From the NCBI RefSeq assembly GCF_044385915.1, contig NZ_JBISCC010000125.1, forward strand, positions 372,001-436,000: a stretch of DNA of 64,000 nucleotides, read 5' to 3'. This DNA is from Thalassobellus citreus (GTDB taxonomy: Bacteria > Bacteroidota > Bacteroidia > Flavobacteriales > Flavobacteriaceae). Below, piece after piece: positions 1-10,122 of the stretch. Positions within the stretch are counted from its first letter, which is position 1. Every line of letters starts with the position of its first letter. The notes beneath the pieces were generated by a model, which worked only from the letters and a program-made list of their open reading frames with translations, ran no database searches and was not told the DNA's origin. A program made the position numbers and the translations under genes.

Positions 1-1441
1 CTTTATACCAGTTATCAGTTCTAAAAGAAGACATTGGCAATCCACCTGCACTATAAATTTCAGCTTTAGTAAAATCTTTAAACAAATAGCGAATCGCTAC
101 TGGTTTTTCTACTCTTGGAGAAGATAATAAAACTGATTTTCTTCTAACCACAGCTTGTGCTGGATAAAAGACTTTATTTTCGCCTGCTATCTCAAAACCT
201 ATAGATTCTTCACCAAACGTTGTAATACCATTAGGTATATTTTTAAAAGATACTGTTACCGTACTTCCTTTTACTTCCATAGCATCAAACTCTGGACTTT
301 CAGACTCAAAACCTTCCATTCCATAAGTTTTAGCCAATGCTAAATAGGCTAATCGTTGTCCGCCCTTTTCTTTATCAACTGGGTGAATATTGTGTTTTTC
401 GCCTACATCCATTAAAACAGCCATAGCTGAATTTGGAATTTCTTTGGATGCTTGTAATTGTGCTTCTCTTAAATAAGCTGAATTGTATTTTTCTAAATTG
501 TCATTTGGATGATAAACACTATAATCAAATGGTGCAATTTGTGCAAAGTAAAACGGAAACTCGCCTTGACTCCATAAGTCTCTCCAACTGCTAACCATCT
601 TTTTAAATAAGTCTTTATATTCAAACGGTCTATCGCGGTTCGATTCCCCTTGATACCAAATAGCACCTTTAATACCGTAACCAATTACTGGCGATAACAT
701 ACCATTAAATAATGTTGTTGGTTTTCTGTTTGGCGCGCCTTTTAACTCTGTTTCATTTCTAGGAATTGGAAGTGTATTATCAAAATCTTTTAGCATTTCT
801 TCATTCATCCAAGCTTCAACATTTGAACCTCCGTAAGACACTTCAACCATGCCAACAGGTACATTTAACACCTCCTGAAGTAATGAACCAAAATACCACG
901 CCGTGGCACTAAAATTACCAGTAGTTTGTGGAGATGCTTCTTGCCAATGCCCATCAAAATCATTTTTAGGCTCTAGAACTGTAGATCTTGGAACCGTTAT
1001 AAACCGAATTTGGTTATTTCTAGAATGTACAATGGCTTCATTGCCGCCTCTTACAGGTTGTCCTGTAAACCCTTTTAAAGGCATTTCCATGTTTGACTGC
1101 CCTGAACACAACCAAACTTCGCCAATTAACACATTTTTAATCGTTACAACTTCTGAAGCTTGTTTGATTTGAATGGTATAAGGTCCACCAAAAGCAGGTG
1201 TTTTTATTTTTGTTTTCCACGCTCCATGCTTATCAACTTTAACCTCATAGGTTTTAGAATCCCAAGATGTTGTAATAAAAAGCGTTTCTCCTTTAGTTGC
1301 CCATCCCCAAATTGGCGCTTCCATTTCCTGTTGAAGCATCATATTATCTGAAAACAAAGCAGGTAATTTTATCTGTGCATTCACATTTAAAACGCTTAAC
1401 ACACCTAACAATAGAAACAATAATGACTTATAATTTTTCAT
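1..1441 (-). CDS. Sialate O-acetylesterase family protein (partial, C-terminus beyond left edge)
   Basis: Exported SGNH-type carbohydrate esterase expected to remove acetyl groups from a glycan. I translated the minus strand from an ATG at 1441 and the frame stays open to the left edge, giving about 480 residues. Residues 1-23 form a signal peptide ending in NVNAQ. The nucleophile motif SGQSNMEMP lies at about 113-121, with the likely catalytic serine at 116. A second family block, GAIWYQGESN, follows in the middle, and a late VGEKHNIHP segment carries the expected catalytic histidine. This order fits the SASA/sialate-9-O-acetylesterase family, whose marine members often act on acetylated plant or algal sugars rather than sialic acid. 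The gene lies 11 bases after the GH2 gene and is probably co-transcribed. The family call is firm; the substrate is unknown. Confidence 0.88.
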   Translation of the reverse strand, partial: MKNYKSLLFLLLGVLSVLNVNAQIKLPALFSDNMMLQQEMEAPIWGWATKGETLFITTSWDSKTYEVKVDKHGAWKTKIKTPAFGGPYTIQIKQASEVVTIKNVLIGEVWLCSGQSNMEMPLKGFTGQPVRGGNEAIVHSRNNQIRFITVPRSTVLEPKNDFDGHWQEASPQTTGNFSATAWYFGSLLQEVLNVPVGMVEVSYGGSNVEAWMNEEMLKDFDNTLPIPRNETELKGAPNRKPTTLFNGMLSPVIGYGIKGAIWYQGESNRDRPFEYKDLFKKMVSSWRDLWSQGEFPFYFAQIAPFDYSVYHPNDNLEKYNSAYLREAQLQASKEIPNSAMAVLMDVGEKHNIHPVDKEKGGQRLAYLALAKTYGMEGFESESPEFDAMEVKGSTVTVSFKNIPNGITTFGEESIGFEIAGENKVFYPAQAVVRRKSVLLSSPRVEKPVAIRYLFKDFTKAEIYSAGGLPMSSFRTDNWYK

Positions 1442-1452
1442 TGTATGAAATT

Positions 1453-4400
1453 TTAATATTTAAACTTTTCAAGACTTTTATTTAATCCATCTTTAGATAA
1501 ATTAAATGGCATTAAATAAAAACTGTATTCATAATCCTTTGCAGGAATTTGATATTTATCTATAGGCGCAGAAACTGGTGACCAACTGTCATTCCCTCCA
1601 ATACCCATTTGAAGTAAATCGATATTTACGGTTAAATACCCTGCATCAATTAAATCGAATGTATGCTTCGCTTCATTTAAATTTTCTTGGGTATACGGCC
1701 AAACGCTCATACTTAATGGTTGTTTTTCTTTAACCACCACAAGACCTTCATTCTTATTTTGTTCTGTAAATGCCATCCATCTTACATCTGTACGATTTCC
1801 GTTTTCTTGAGGCATTACGTAAGGTTCTGTAAATTTATCTAATGGCAATGAGTAATGTTCAATTGGGAATCCGAAACTACGATCAATGTAATTTTCCAAT
1901 TCGCCTTTTCCATACCAAGACACTTGTTTAAACTCATTTTTAACGCCCATTTGCATGCCTATTTTCGGCATATTTGGTAAGTCTTTTGAAGCCTTTAATT
2001 TGTAATCTACTTTAATAGTGCCATCAGATTTAATACGACACGAAACAGAAACTTGAGCGCTATCTTTAATCACTTCATAATTAGAAATCACCAAAACATC
2101 ATTTCCTGATTTTTTAGTTTTTACTGAAGTTAATTTTGGTGTCGCTTTATACCACTGTTTTAAAAGTTTATATGGTTTCCATCCTTTTTGATCGTTATCA
2201 GTTAACGGACGTTTGAAATTTGGTAATAAAGGCGCAAACACTTGTTCTTTTCCTTTAAAAACATACGAGCTTAAAGCACCTTTTTCTTTACTAAATTTAA
2301 TATCGAAATTGAATCCTTTTATATTGAAATTCTGTTCTGTTTCAGATAATGAAATATCATTTTTATTATCTAAAACCTTATAATCAACTGTATCTTTCGC
2401 TTTTAAAAGGAATTGATCTTCTGCAACTACAAATCCTTTTTTAGCCCAAACTTCATCTTGAGTTAATTGAAACTGCAACTTCACAAAATATTCACGTTCT
2501 GTTTTCAATTTAGGCAGATACTTTTCTATATTGAAAACCTTTTTATCTCCTGCCTCTATATCAAAAACCTTTAAAGTTTCTTCCTTTATAAGCTTACCAT
2601 TTTCAAAAAATTGTAAAACAGGACTGTACGCCGCTAAAGATTGTGTTGCTTGTCTGTTTTTAATAGTAAGCTGATTATTTTCTAAACTACAGGTAGCTGA
2701 CTGATAAATCCATTTATTTTCAAACATAGCTGCTTTAGGTCGCCCATCGGAAGCTACAATGCCGTTTATATTAAAATTACCATGATGTCTTTCTTCTCCA
2801 AAATCGCCACCATAAGCATAAAATTCTTGTCCTGTGTTTTCGTCTATTTTTAATAAACCTTGGTCTTTAAAATCCCAGATACAACCACCTATCATTCTTG
2901 GTAATGTTCGAAATTCATCCCATAATTCTTTTAAATTCCCTGTTGAATTCCCCATAGAATGCGAATACTCCACAAATATAATTGGACGGATATCTGCTTT
3001 TAAATCGACTAAATATTTAGGTGTAAAAACCCCTGGATAAAAACGACTCACCATATCTACATAAGGCTCATCTTGCGGATTTTCAAAACGATGCGCATGA
3101 TCTACCGTTTTTGGGTATTTAGGATCTCGCGGGTCGATATAACCATCTAAACGCGGGTTGCCTTGTGCTGGCTCGTAATGTAACGGTCTGGTAATATCAA
3201 AATCATGAACCCAACCTGCCATAGCTGCATGGTTTGGCCCTTTACCTGATTCATTTCCTAAACTCCAAAACACAACACTTGGATGGTTTTTATCACGCTC
3301 TACCATACGACTCATACGTTCTACATACGCATTAGTCCATTGCGGATTATTACTTAACAATCCACCTAAACCATGGGTTTCTAAATTGGCTTCATCCATA
3401 ACCATAATACCATATTCATCACATAAATCGTAGAAATAAGGATCGTTAGGATAATGACTAGTTCTAATGGTATTAAAGTTGAATTGTTTTATGGTTTTTA
3501 CGTCTTCTTCAAGGTCTTTGCGGGTTAATGCTTTGCCTCGAATATGATGATGATCGTGACGATTTACACCGTACACATAGGTTTCTTTTCCGTTAATTAA
3601 AAGTTTCCCGTTATCTTTAGAAAATTCAATAGACCGAAAACCAACTTTACACGATTTAACTTCTGAAATATTGCCGTTTTCATCTTTTAAAGTTAATAGT
3701 AATGTGTATAAATTCGGAACTTCAGAACTCCATTTCAAAGGGTTTTTTATGGTTTCTTCAAAAAAACCAAAACGCACATTATCTAATCTTGGATAGCTTT
3801 CATTTATAATATCGGCAGCTGATGTAGATATTGGTTTTTCGAACAAAGGCTCTTTCTTATTGTTATACAGTTGAAACTCGAAGGTTTGTTTTCGAATGGT
3901 ATCACCTGTAAGATTCTCTAATTTGGGTCTTAATTGAAAAACGGCATCTTCATAAGATTTATCTAGTTTTGTTTGATAAAAGAAATCTTGAATACGCAAC
4001 TTAGGCTCTGCCATAATAAACACTTCGCGCTGAATGCCACTCATGCGCCAATGGTCTTGATCTTCTAAATATGATGCATCACTATGACGTATTACTTGAA
4101 CCGAAATAGTATTTTCTCCTGATTTTAAATAAGGTGTAATATTAAATTCTGAAGGCAAAAAACTATCTTCTCCATACCCTAAAAAATCGCCATTAAGCCA
4201 CACTTGAAACGCAGAACTTACAGCTCCAAAATGAAGCGTAACTGTCATATCCTTTTGCCATTCTTTAGGCACTTTAAATTTTCGTTGATAAGACGCTATG
4301 CCATTAGTATCCTTAGGAACATATGGAGGATTTATAGGACGGAATGGATACATGGAACTCATATAAATAGGAATGCCATAGCCTTTTAATTCTATATTAG

Positions 4401-4746
4401 AAGGCACCTCTATTTTATCCCAACCTTGAACATCTTTTTTATAAAAATCTGTAGGAGCTTCTTTTAAATTTACACTGTATTTAAAATCCCACTCGCCATT
4501 CAACATTTTAAGACGACTCTTCGCTCTATTGCCTTCTAATGCATCTTCAATAGTTGCATACGAATATGATGTAGCTCGTGCAGGTTGTCTATTAATACTT
4601 GTAACCGTTGGATCTTCCCAAGGTGCATAACTATATTTTTGAGGTTGTTCTGGAATACCTGCAGGGTCACCAGAAACTGTTTGTGCTTGACCACCCCAAA
4701 AGCTACTTATGGCTAAAACAAATAATAAAATATTACTTTTTTTCAT
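1453..4746 (-). CDS. Exported GH2 beta-galactosidase (LacZ-like)
   Basis: Large GH2 enzyme predicted to release beta-linked galactose (or a related sugar) from oligosaccharides in the periplasm or at the cell surface. A signal peptide ends near SFWGGQAQ. The order is sugar-binding and jelly-roll domains (about 40-260), an immunoglobulin-like domain, the TIM barrel (about 380-690) and a C-terminal beta-galactosidase small-chain domain. LacZ-like motifs include NRHDHHH, RTSHYPNDP, DEANLETHG, the acid/base glutamate in SLGNESG (E499) and the nucleophile in VEYSHSMGNS (E593). I prefer the ATG at 4746, which gives 1097 aa; a TTG two codons upstream (4752) is also open but unlikely. The gene sits between an esterase and a beta-propeller protein in a tight minus-strand operon. 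The family is certain; beta-galactosidase specificity is inferred from LacZ similarity and could differ. Confidence 0.93.
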   Translation of the reverse strand: MKKSNILLFVLAISSFWGGQAQTVSGDPAGIPEQPQKYSYAPWEDPTVTSINRQPARATSYSYATIEDALEGNRAKSRLKMLNGEWDFKYSVNLKEAPTDFYKKDVQGWDKIEVPSNIELKGYGIPIYMSSMYPFRPINPPYVPKDTNGIASYQRKFKVPKEWQKDMTVTLHFGAVSSAFQVWLNGDFLGYGEDSFLPSEFNITPYLKSGENTISVQVIRHSDASYLEDQDHWRMSGIQREVFIMAEPKLRIQDFFYQTKLDKSYEDAVFQLRPKLENLTGDTIRKQTFEFQLYNNKKEPLFEKPISTSAADIINESYPRLDNVRFGFFEETIKNPLKWSSEVPNLYTLLLTLKDENGNISEVKSCKVGFRSIEFSKDNGKLLINGKETYVYGVNRHDHHHIRGKALTRKDLEEDVKTIKQFNFNTIRTSHYPNDPYFYDLCDEYGIMVMDEANLETHGLGGLLSNNPQWTNAYVERMSRMVERDKNHPSVVFWSLGNESGKGPNHAAMAGWVHDFDITRPLHYEPAQGNPRLDGYIDPRDPKYPKTVDHAHRFENPQDEPYVDMVSRFYPGVFTPKYLVDLKADIRPIIFVEYSHSMGNSTGNLKELWDEFRTLPRMIGGCIWDFKDQGLLKIDENTGQEFYAYGGDFGEERHHGNFNINGIVASDGRPKAAMFENKWIYQSATCSLENNQLTIKNRQATQSLAAYSPVLQFFENGKLIKEETLKVFDIEAGDKKVFNIEKYLPKLKTEREYFVKLQFQLTQDEVWAKKGFVVAEDQFLLKAKDTVDYKVLDNKNDISLSETEQNFNIKGFNFDIKFSKEKGALSSYVFKGKEQVFAPLLPNFKRPLTDNDQKGWKPYKLLKQWYKATPKLTSVKTKKSGNDVLVISNYEVIKDSAQVSVSCRIKSDGTIKVDYKLKASKDLPNMPKIGMQMGVKNEFKQVSWYGKGELENYIDRSFGFPIEHYSLPLDKFTEPYVMPQENGNRTDVRWMAFTEQNKNEGLVVVKEKQPLSMSVWPYTQENLNEAKHTFDLIDAGYLTVNIDLLQMGIGGNDSWSPVSAPIDKYQIPAKDYEYSFYLMPFNLSKDGLNKSLEKFKY

Positions 4747-4776
4747 CTTCAAGTATTACAATTTAATGGCATTAAG

Positions 4777-6411
4777 CTACTTCATTCTTTCTTTTAAAGC
4801 CTCTCTGTTAAGCTTCACTTTAACCATACCCATTGGGTGGAATCTTTTCTTTAAATCGATAGCAGCGTACACAATAGTATACACATCATTTCCTTCTGGA
4901 ATTAAGCATAATGGCGTGCGCATAATATCCCACCATTTATCAACTTTTGTTTCAATTGGTAAATACCTTGCTTCTTCCCAATTATAACCATCTTTAGACA
5001 ATGAATACGCCATCATATTTGGTAAATGATGTCCCCAACCATCTGGTCCGCCATCAAAAACAGCGATATAAGTTCCATCTGGTAACTGACTAACAATAGG
5101 GTTTTCAACAAAAAAAGGATGCATAGAGGTTATAGGATTTACGCTTTTATCCATGCGTTTCCAAGGCCCTTCTAAACTATTCGATTCTGCTAAAGCTACA
5201 AACCAACCTTTTCCTGTTTTCTTTGGATAATCGTCCCATGATTTAAACGGATAAGCACCACTATAAAACCCTAACCATTTATCATCACCAACCTTATACG
5301 GAAAAAAGGAAGCCACACCTTGACGTCCTTCCCAAGGTTGAGAATTTAAACCTGGCTCAATAATAACGCCTATATCTTTGTATGGACCGCCAATGCCTTC
5401 AATACCATCAACAACCGATTGGCAACGCCAAATTCTACCAAAAGAATGATTAGGTTCTATTTCTTTATGAACGGTATAAGCTAAATAATAACCATACCAT
5501 TTATTTGCTTCTTTATTAAATACGGGCATATAAGACCAAATAGCGCCACGCCTGTCGTTTAAAGGATTATCATCTTCGGTTACTGCATAATTACCACTTG
5601 CTTGATAAATAGTAGATTGACGCGTCCAATGAATAGCATCTTTACTAGTCCAATGCCCTATTTTAGTTTTAACGCGATCAAAATAAGCTTCTACCCCTAT
5701 TTCGCCTGCTCTTTCTGTTGGAAACATATGATATGTATCGCCTACTTTCACACATCTACCGCCTTCAAAACCACCTTGTATGCCTTCGGTTCCAGACATA
5801 CCTCCATCTATAGTTGGTGCATTTTCACCACCTAGTATTTCAAAAATAGGAGCTTCATCTGAAAAACCTTCAACAATAAAGGTTGGATTCCATAAATTTC
5901 CATCAGGAAACTCTGCATCACGAAATACTAATTCTTGATTACTTTTTACCACACCCAAAACAGTATACAAATCGGTGTAATTAGAATTGATTACATAAGT
6001 GCCTTTTTTATATGGTATCGCATAAACATCAACTGGTGGTAAACCTGTTATAGTCAGTGCATTTTTTAAAACAAGATTTGCATTTTCTATTGCGGTATTT
6101 CCTTGAAATACACCTACAAGTACTTTTACAGATTCTCTAAATTTTAACTTTAAAGGCTTCGCGTTCTGAAGTGGTAATTTAATCCCTGTTAAGCCTTCTA
6201 ATTCTGGAGCTATTCGTACTATATTATGTTTACTTTCTGAAAACACATGTCCGTATTCCGTTGTTTCAAAGGTTTCATAAGTACAACCTACAAGTTTAAA
6301 AGATGCTGCTTCCCAAGCAACTTGTTTTACATCCTCTTGGTTTTGAGCAACAGAAACTAAACTTCCAAAAATTAAAAAGAAAACTACTATATATTTGAAT
6401 TTATTCATCAT
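4777..6411 (-). CDS. Exported five-bladed beta-propeller protein, GH43-like glycosidase candidate
   Basis: A 544-residue protein with a clear signal peptide (residues 1-22, ending LVSVAQ). An N-terminal beta-rich region of about 190 residues precedes a region with propeller-like strands: VKVGDTYHMFPTER, KIGHWTSKDAIHW, YGYYLAYTV, FGRIWRCQS, KWLGFYSGAYPF and FVENPIVSQLPDGTYIAVFDG. The style resembles glycosidases of the GH43/GH117 type, with acidic residues near blade openings, but I cannot place it in a numbered family or name the catalytic triad. It starts with ATG-ATG and ends 30 bases before GH2, and GH78 starts only 5 bases upstream, so it is surely part of the same operon. Its place between a rhamnosidase and a galactosidase supports a role in glycan breakdown. 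The fold call is moderate and the activity is unknown. Confidence 0.6.
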   Translation of the reverse strand: MMNKFKYIVVFFLIFGSLVSVAQNQEDVKQVAWEAASFKLVGCTYETFETTEYGHVFSESKHNIVRIAPELEGLTGIKLPLQNAKPLKLKFRESVKVLVGVFQGNTAIENANLVLKNALTITGLPPVDVYAIPYKKGTYVINSNYTDLYTVLGVVKSNQELVFRDAEFPDGNLWNPTFIVEGFSDEAPIFEILGGENAPTIDGGMSGTEGIQGGFEGGRCVKVGDTYHMFPTERAGEIGVEAYFDRVKTKIGHWTSKDAIHWTRQSTIYQASGNYAVTEDDNPLNDRRGAIWSYMPVFNKEANKWYGYYLAYTVHKEIEPNHSFGRIWRCQSVVDGIEGIGGPYKDIGVIIEPGLNSQPWEGRQGVASFFPYKVGDDKWLGFYSGAYPFKSWDDYPKKTGKGWFVALAESNSLEGPWKRMDKSVNPITSMHPFFVENPIVSQLPDGTYIAVFDGGPDGWGHHLPNMMAYSLSKDGYNWEEARYLPIETKVDKWWDIMRTPLCLIPEGNDVYTIVYAAIDLKKRFHPMGMVKVKLNREALKERMK

Positions 6412-6416
6412 CTAAA

Positions 6417-8546
6417 TTATAATGCGTTGTATGCTATTTGATATGATATATTAGGCGCTATTATTAATTGATATTCATTTTCACCTAATGCTGTGATTTC
6501 TCCAGAATTGGTTTCTGGCTTACTTGTACTATTAATGATTAATCTACCTGTACCTTCTGAAGCTTTTACTTTAATTTCGTTTGTACTACAGTATAAATCT
6601 ACAGAACCATTAGGTGTTGGCACTTTACCTTCTATCCATTTTAAACCACCTAAATTTGGCTTTACTTCATATGTTTTATATCCAGGTGAAGTTGGTTTTA
6701 CACCAAAATAGTATTTTCCAAAAAGATAAATAGGACTTGCTCCCCAAGCATGACAAAGGCTTTTTCCATAAGGTCTGCCATACATTGCTAAATGCTCTTC
6801 ACCTTTATCATTAGGGTTATATAATTCCCAAAAAGAGGTAGCTCCAAGTTTTAGCATGCCGCCCCAGTAATCACGGATTTCATTTAAAACAAATTCTTGT
6901 TCTCCCATGGCACAAAGCGCTTCCAACTCGTAAAAACGCATATAAGGTGTCGTGATTTTCTGAATATCATCATTTAATAACACCTTGTTTTTTACACTTT
7001 GCTTTTGTGCTTCATCAAAATAATCAAAAAAGATACCGAACATATTAGCATATTTGGTAACAGTGTCTTGCACCTCGCCATCTATATACTGATGTTTCAT
7101 GACTTGCGCATCTTTATCCCAGAAGACATCAAACAATTTCTCTTTTAAATCATCGGCTAATTTTTGATATTGTTTTTGGTCTTCATTTTCTCCTGCTATT
7201 TCTGCACTAACTGCTATAGCTTCTAAACTTCTTACCAATAGCATTTGCTCAAAACTAACCTCGCCTGCTTTTGCTAATCCATCGGCCCAATCAATAAACA
7301 CCCAATCGCCTTCTAAAGGCTCTAAGAAACCGTTTTTATTTCTTCTGCCTAAGCAAAATTCCATGAGTGTTTTTATGCGTGGATAAAATGTCTTTATAAA
7401 ACTGGTATCACCCGTATATAAGTAATAATCATATAAGCCCATAAACCAATAGAGCGAATAATCCATAATGGTATTTACATGAGCAGTTACAGGCTCTTTT
7501 CCGCGAAGCGCTAAAAATGTGCGTTCTACAGAGGGCGAATCAAAAAACAAATAATAATTCATTAAATAACTTTGATAAGCGTCACCAGACCAAATCCAAC
7601 GATCGCGCTTAATCCCATCTATAAAAAATTCGCGAGATGTTAAATGCATCGTATATGCTGATACATCCCAAATGTCATTCAATAAGCTATCAGATGATTT
7701 AAATTCGCCACGATATTCTAATGGTAAATATTCATAAAGCATCGAAATAGAATCATATTCTACTGTAGCGTCTGCTTGTACTTGAACATATCTGAATGCT
7801 TTAGATTTATCATGTGTGTATATTTCAGGATGATTACCATCAAAATGGATATAATCTAATGTTTCACATTTTTCAGAATCTAGCGCTTCCTCACGAGATT
7901 CTCCATAATACAGAGCTAATTTACCTTCTCCTTTTAAACCATGAATGCGGATATAACCAAAGGTTTCTTTTCCAAAATCAATCAACTCACCAGTTCCTAC
8001 TTTTTCTGTTTTTTTTGCATTCCAAGGTTCTGTTGCTAAGCTAAATTTGGAAGGCTTATTTTTAGGTGAATTAAAATTCCAAGAACCAACAGGCACCCAA
8101 GGTGTTCCAGATTGTTGTGCTTTACCTGTCTCATCAATCCATAGTTTATCTTCGTTAGTTACTTTCCAACTGGCATTGGATTTAACGTACTTACCTTCAA
8201 TATAAATAGCTGGTAATACTTCTTGATTATATACTTTAAAAGAAATTTTATGTTTTCCTGCTGGAATTATAATTGATTTGGGTACACCATAGATTTGAAC
8301 ATCGTCTACCAGTAATTGAAAAGAACCCTCTGAATATATTTTTACTTCATCCTGTTCTGGAATATCAACTTCTGTTTGAAAGGTAACCAAAGGGTCTGGG
8401 CTATAATATTTCCAAAGTGGAGGAAATACAGCTTCGCGTTCGGTACGTCTTACTTGCATTTTATTGCTCAACCAAACTTCAAAATCGCCTGGATACCATA
8501 TCCAAGTTGCATTAGAATCACTATTTGGCAAAAAAGTTTTACCCAT
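6417..8546 (-). CDS. GH78 alpha-L-rhamnosidase, no signal peptide
   Basis: Predicted cytoplasmic enzyme cleaving terminal alpha-L-rhamnose from imported oligosaccharides. The 709 residues open with MGKTFLPNSDSNATWIW, which is no export signal. N-terminal beta-sandwich domains (about 1-275) lead to the (alpha/alpha)6 barrel. The block DGIKRDRWIWSGD (310-322) has acidic residues D310, D315 and D322 spaced like the general-acid block of GH78; the Asp at the middle position is the variant familiar from the fungal-type DGxKRDR motif. The late GATSFWELYN (E574) matches the general-base region, followed by HAWGASPIYLFGKYYFG and a C-terminal beta domain. It lies 5 bases from the propeller gene and 34 from the MFS transporter gene. 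The family is clear; the actual linkage cleaved is inference. Confidence 0.9.
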   Translation of the reverse strand: MGKTFLPNSDSNATWIWYPGDFEVWLSNKMQVRRTEREAVFPPLWKYYSPDPLVTFQTEVDIPEQDEVKIYSEGSFQLLVDDVQIYGVPKSIIIPAGKHKISFKVYNQEVLPAIYIEGKYVKSNASWKVTNEDKLWIDETGKAQQSGTPWVPVGSWNFNSPKNKPSKFSLATEPWNAKKTEKVGTGELIDFGKETFGYIRIHGLKGEGKLALYYGESREEALDSEKCETLDYIHFDGNHPEIYTHDKSKAFRYVQVQADATVEYDSISMLYEYLPLEYRGEFKSSDSLLNDIWDVSAYTMHLTSREFFIDGIKRDRWIWSGDAYQSYLMNYYLFFDSPSVERTFLALRGKEPVTAHVNTIMDYSLYWFMGLYDYYLYTGDTSFIKTFYPRIKTLMEFCLGRRNKNGFLEPLEGDWVFIDWADGLAKAGEVSFEQMLLVRSLEAIAVSAEIAGENEDQKQYQKLADDLKEKLFDVFWDKDAQVMKHQYIDGEVQDTVTKYANMFGIFFDYFDEAQKQSVKNKVLLNDDIQKITTPYMRFYELEALCAMGEQEFVLNEIRDYWGGMLKLGATSFWELYNPNDKGEEHLAMYGRPYGKSLCHAWGASPIYLFGKYYFGVKPTSPGYKTYEVKPNLGGLKWIEGKVPTPNGSVDLYCSTNEIKVKASEGTGRLIINSTSKPETNSGEITALGENEYQLIIAPNISYQIAYNAL

Positions 8547-8580
8547 CTATTTTATTTTTTATGATAGTATAAATTCTGTG

Positions 8581-9954
8581 TTAGATATTGTCTCCGTATC
8601 TTTCTTTTGTTATTTCTTCCAATGTTTTACCACGCGTTTTTGGCGTCCAAATAGTTCCTATTATTAATGCGACAACAAGTAATCCCATCATAATTTTAGC
8701 CGCCATGTAAAAGCCTTCGCCGTTTTCGCCATATATGTAAACAAATCCAAAGCCCCATAATGCCGCTATACCTCTTACAACAAAAAACATAATACCCTGA
8801 GCTGCTGCACGGTATTGGGCTGGAAAGAGCTCTGAAGCCCAAAGCGCATAAAATGCTTGCACACTAATTCCTGCGTGAACTCCCCAAAGAATGGTGAACG
8901 TCCATAATGCAACATAGTTTTTAATTCCGATGAAAATAAGGATCCCCCAAGCAACAATGCCTATACCCGTTCCTATAAAATACAGCCAACGTTGATTTAC
9001 TTTATCGACAAACATAGAGAACCCAAAATAAGTAACAGCAATAATTACGATCCATTGCACAGCTGAAATCATATTAGCATGTTCGTTAGAAAGTCCTCCT
9101 GCTGTTTCATAAATATGTTGCTGAAAAAAGCCCATTACAGAAGCCACCATATTCCATGTTACATAAATTCCTGCAAGAAAAAGCATGGTACGAATATTTA
9201 CTTTTTTAGTAAAAAGTGATCCAAATGAAGCAAAAACACTTGGTTGCTTCTCCTTACTTTCCATTTGCTTTTGTTTAGCTTCTTCCCAGTCTTTTGACTC
9301 ATTAAGTTTTCGTTGCAGATTCCATGCAAAAAATGCTACAATAAACAACGAACCAAAAATAATACGACTACTGAATACATTTACCGCTTCAACGCTCGCA
9401 TCACTACCAATAAATAGTTCTGCTACTTTTTGTACATAACCAAACAAAACACCATCTGAAGCATTATCATTACCTGGAGCAAGCAACATTCCTAAAATTA
9501 AAATAATCATTGGACCTACTCCCCAAGCAACCTGAGAAATACCCATATTACGTCCTCGATTATTAACTTCAGAATTTTCAGAAATATAAGTCCAAGAAGC
9601 AGGAACACCAACGCCTACAGATATACCTGTAACCATAAAACCTGTTAATAACATTGGGAAATTTACCGTAAACATAATAATTGCAACCCCTAACATATAC
9701 ACAAGCATATTGTAGGTGTAAATTGTTTTTCTTCCGTATTTGTCGGCAAGAAAACCACCTATAATGGCTCCAATAGCAGCTCCAAAAGCATTTGCACTAA
9801 GTGCATTAAGCCAACCAAGATCTCCCTCAGCTAGTCCGAGATAATTTTGCCAAAGCGTTAATCCGCTTGCTCCAGCTACAATCGCGCCTGCATCAAGATA
9901 ATTAGTAAGCGATACAGCTATCGTACTTTTTAAGCTTCCTTTTTTATGTTCCAT
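8581..9954 (-). CDS. MFS sugar transporter
   Basis: Inner-membrane carrier of the major facilitator superfamily, 457 residues, with about 12 hydrophobic segments in two halves and a charged central loop (residues about 210-250, rich in K, E and Q). The loop after TM2 carries GGFLADKYGRKTIY, the classic MFS motif A, in the form seen in sugar:proton symporters. The motif supports a sugar or sugar-derivative substrate, and the neighbours (GH78 downstream, a TIM-barrel isomerase upstream) suggest import of rhamnose- or xylose-bearing products. The ATG is at 9954. A 168-base gap separates it from the isomerase gene. It is one of two carriers in this locus, the other being the sodium:solute symporter at 11012-12604. 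The exact substrate cannot be read from sequence. Confidence 0.9.
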   Translation of the reverse strand: MEHKKGSLKSTIAVSLTNYLDAGAIVAGASGLTLWQNYLGLAEGDLGWLNALSANAFGAAIGAIIGGFLADKYGRKTIYTYNMLVYMLGVAIIMFTVNFPMLLTGFMVTGISVGVGVPASWTYISENSEVNNRGRNMGISQVAWGVGPMIILILGMLLAPGNDNASDGVLFGYVQKVAELFIGSDASVEAVNVFSSRIIFGSLFIVAFFAWNLQRKLNESKDWEEAKQKQMESKEKQPSVFASFGSLFTKKVNIRTMLFLAGIYVTWNMVASVMGFFQQHIYETAGGLSNEHANMISAVQWIVIIAVTYFGFSMFVDKVNQRWLYFIGTGIGIVAWGILIFIGIKNYVALWTFTILWGVHAGISVQAFYALWASELFPAQYRAAAQGIMFFVVRGIAALWGFGFVYIYGENGEGFYMAAKIMMGLLVVALIIGTIWTPKTRGKTLEEITKERYGDNI

Positions 9955-10122
9955 GTTTTATTTATTTAAAATTTAGTTGTAGATGCTAATAATGAACTTA
10001 TTTAAACTCTTCTATTTTTAGTAAATATGTGAATACTTTTTACTATTTCCATCCTGTTCTTTCCTGTAAAAACAAATAAAAGAAAAGAAAAGAAAATAAA
10101 AGAAAATTTTGTTTTAAATATT

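Noticed and set aside
4747..4752. TTG start of the GH2 gene, two codons upstream
   Set aside because: The ATG at 4746 gives a normal signal peptide with no gain from the extra residues.
10071..10115. Purine-rich aaaagaaaag tract
   Set aside because: Simple low-complexity sequence at a gene end; no regular repeat unit beyond a few copies.
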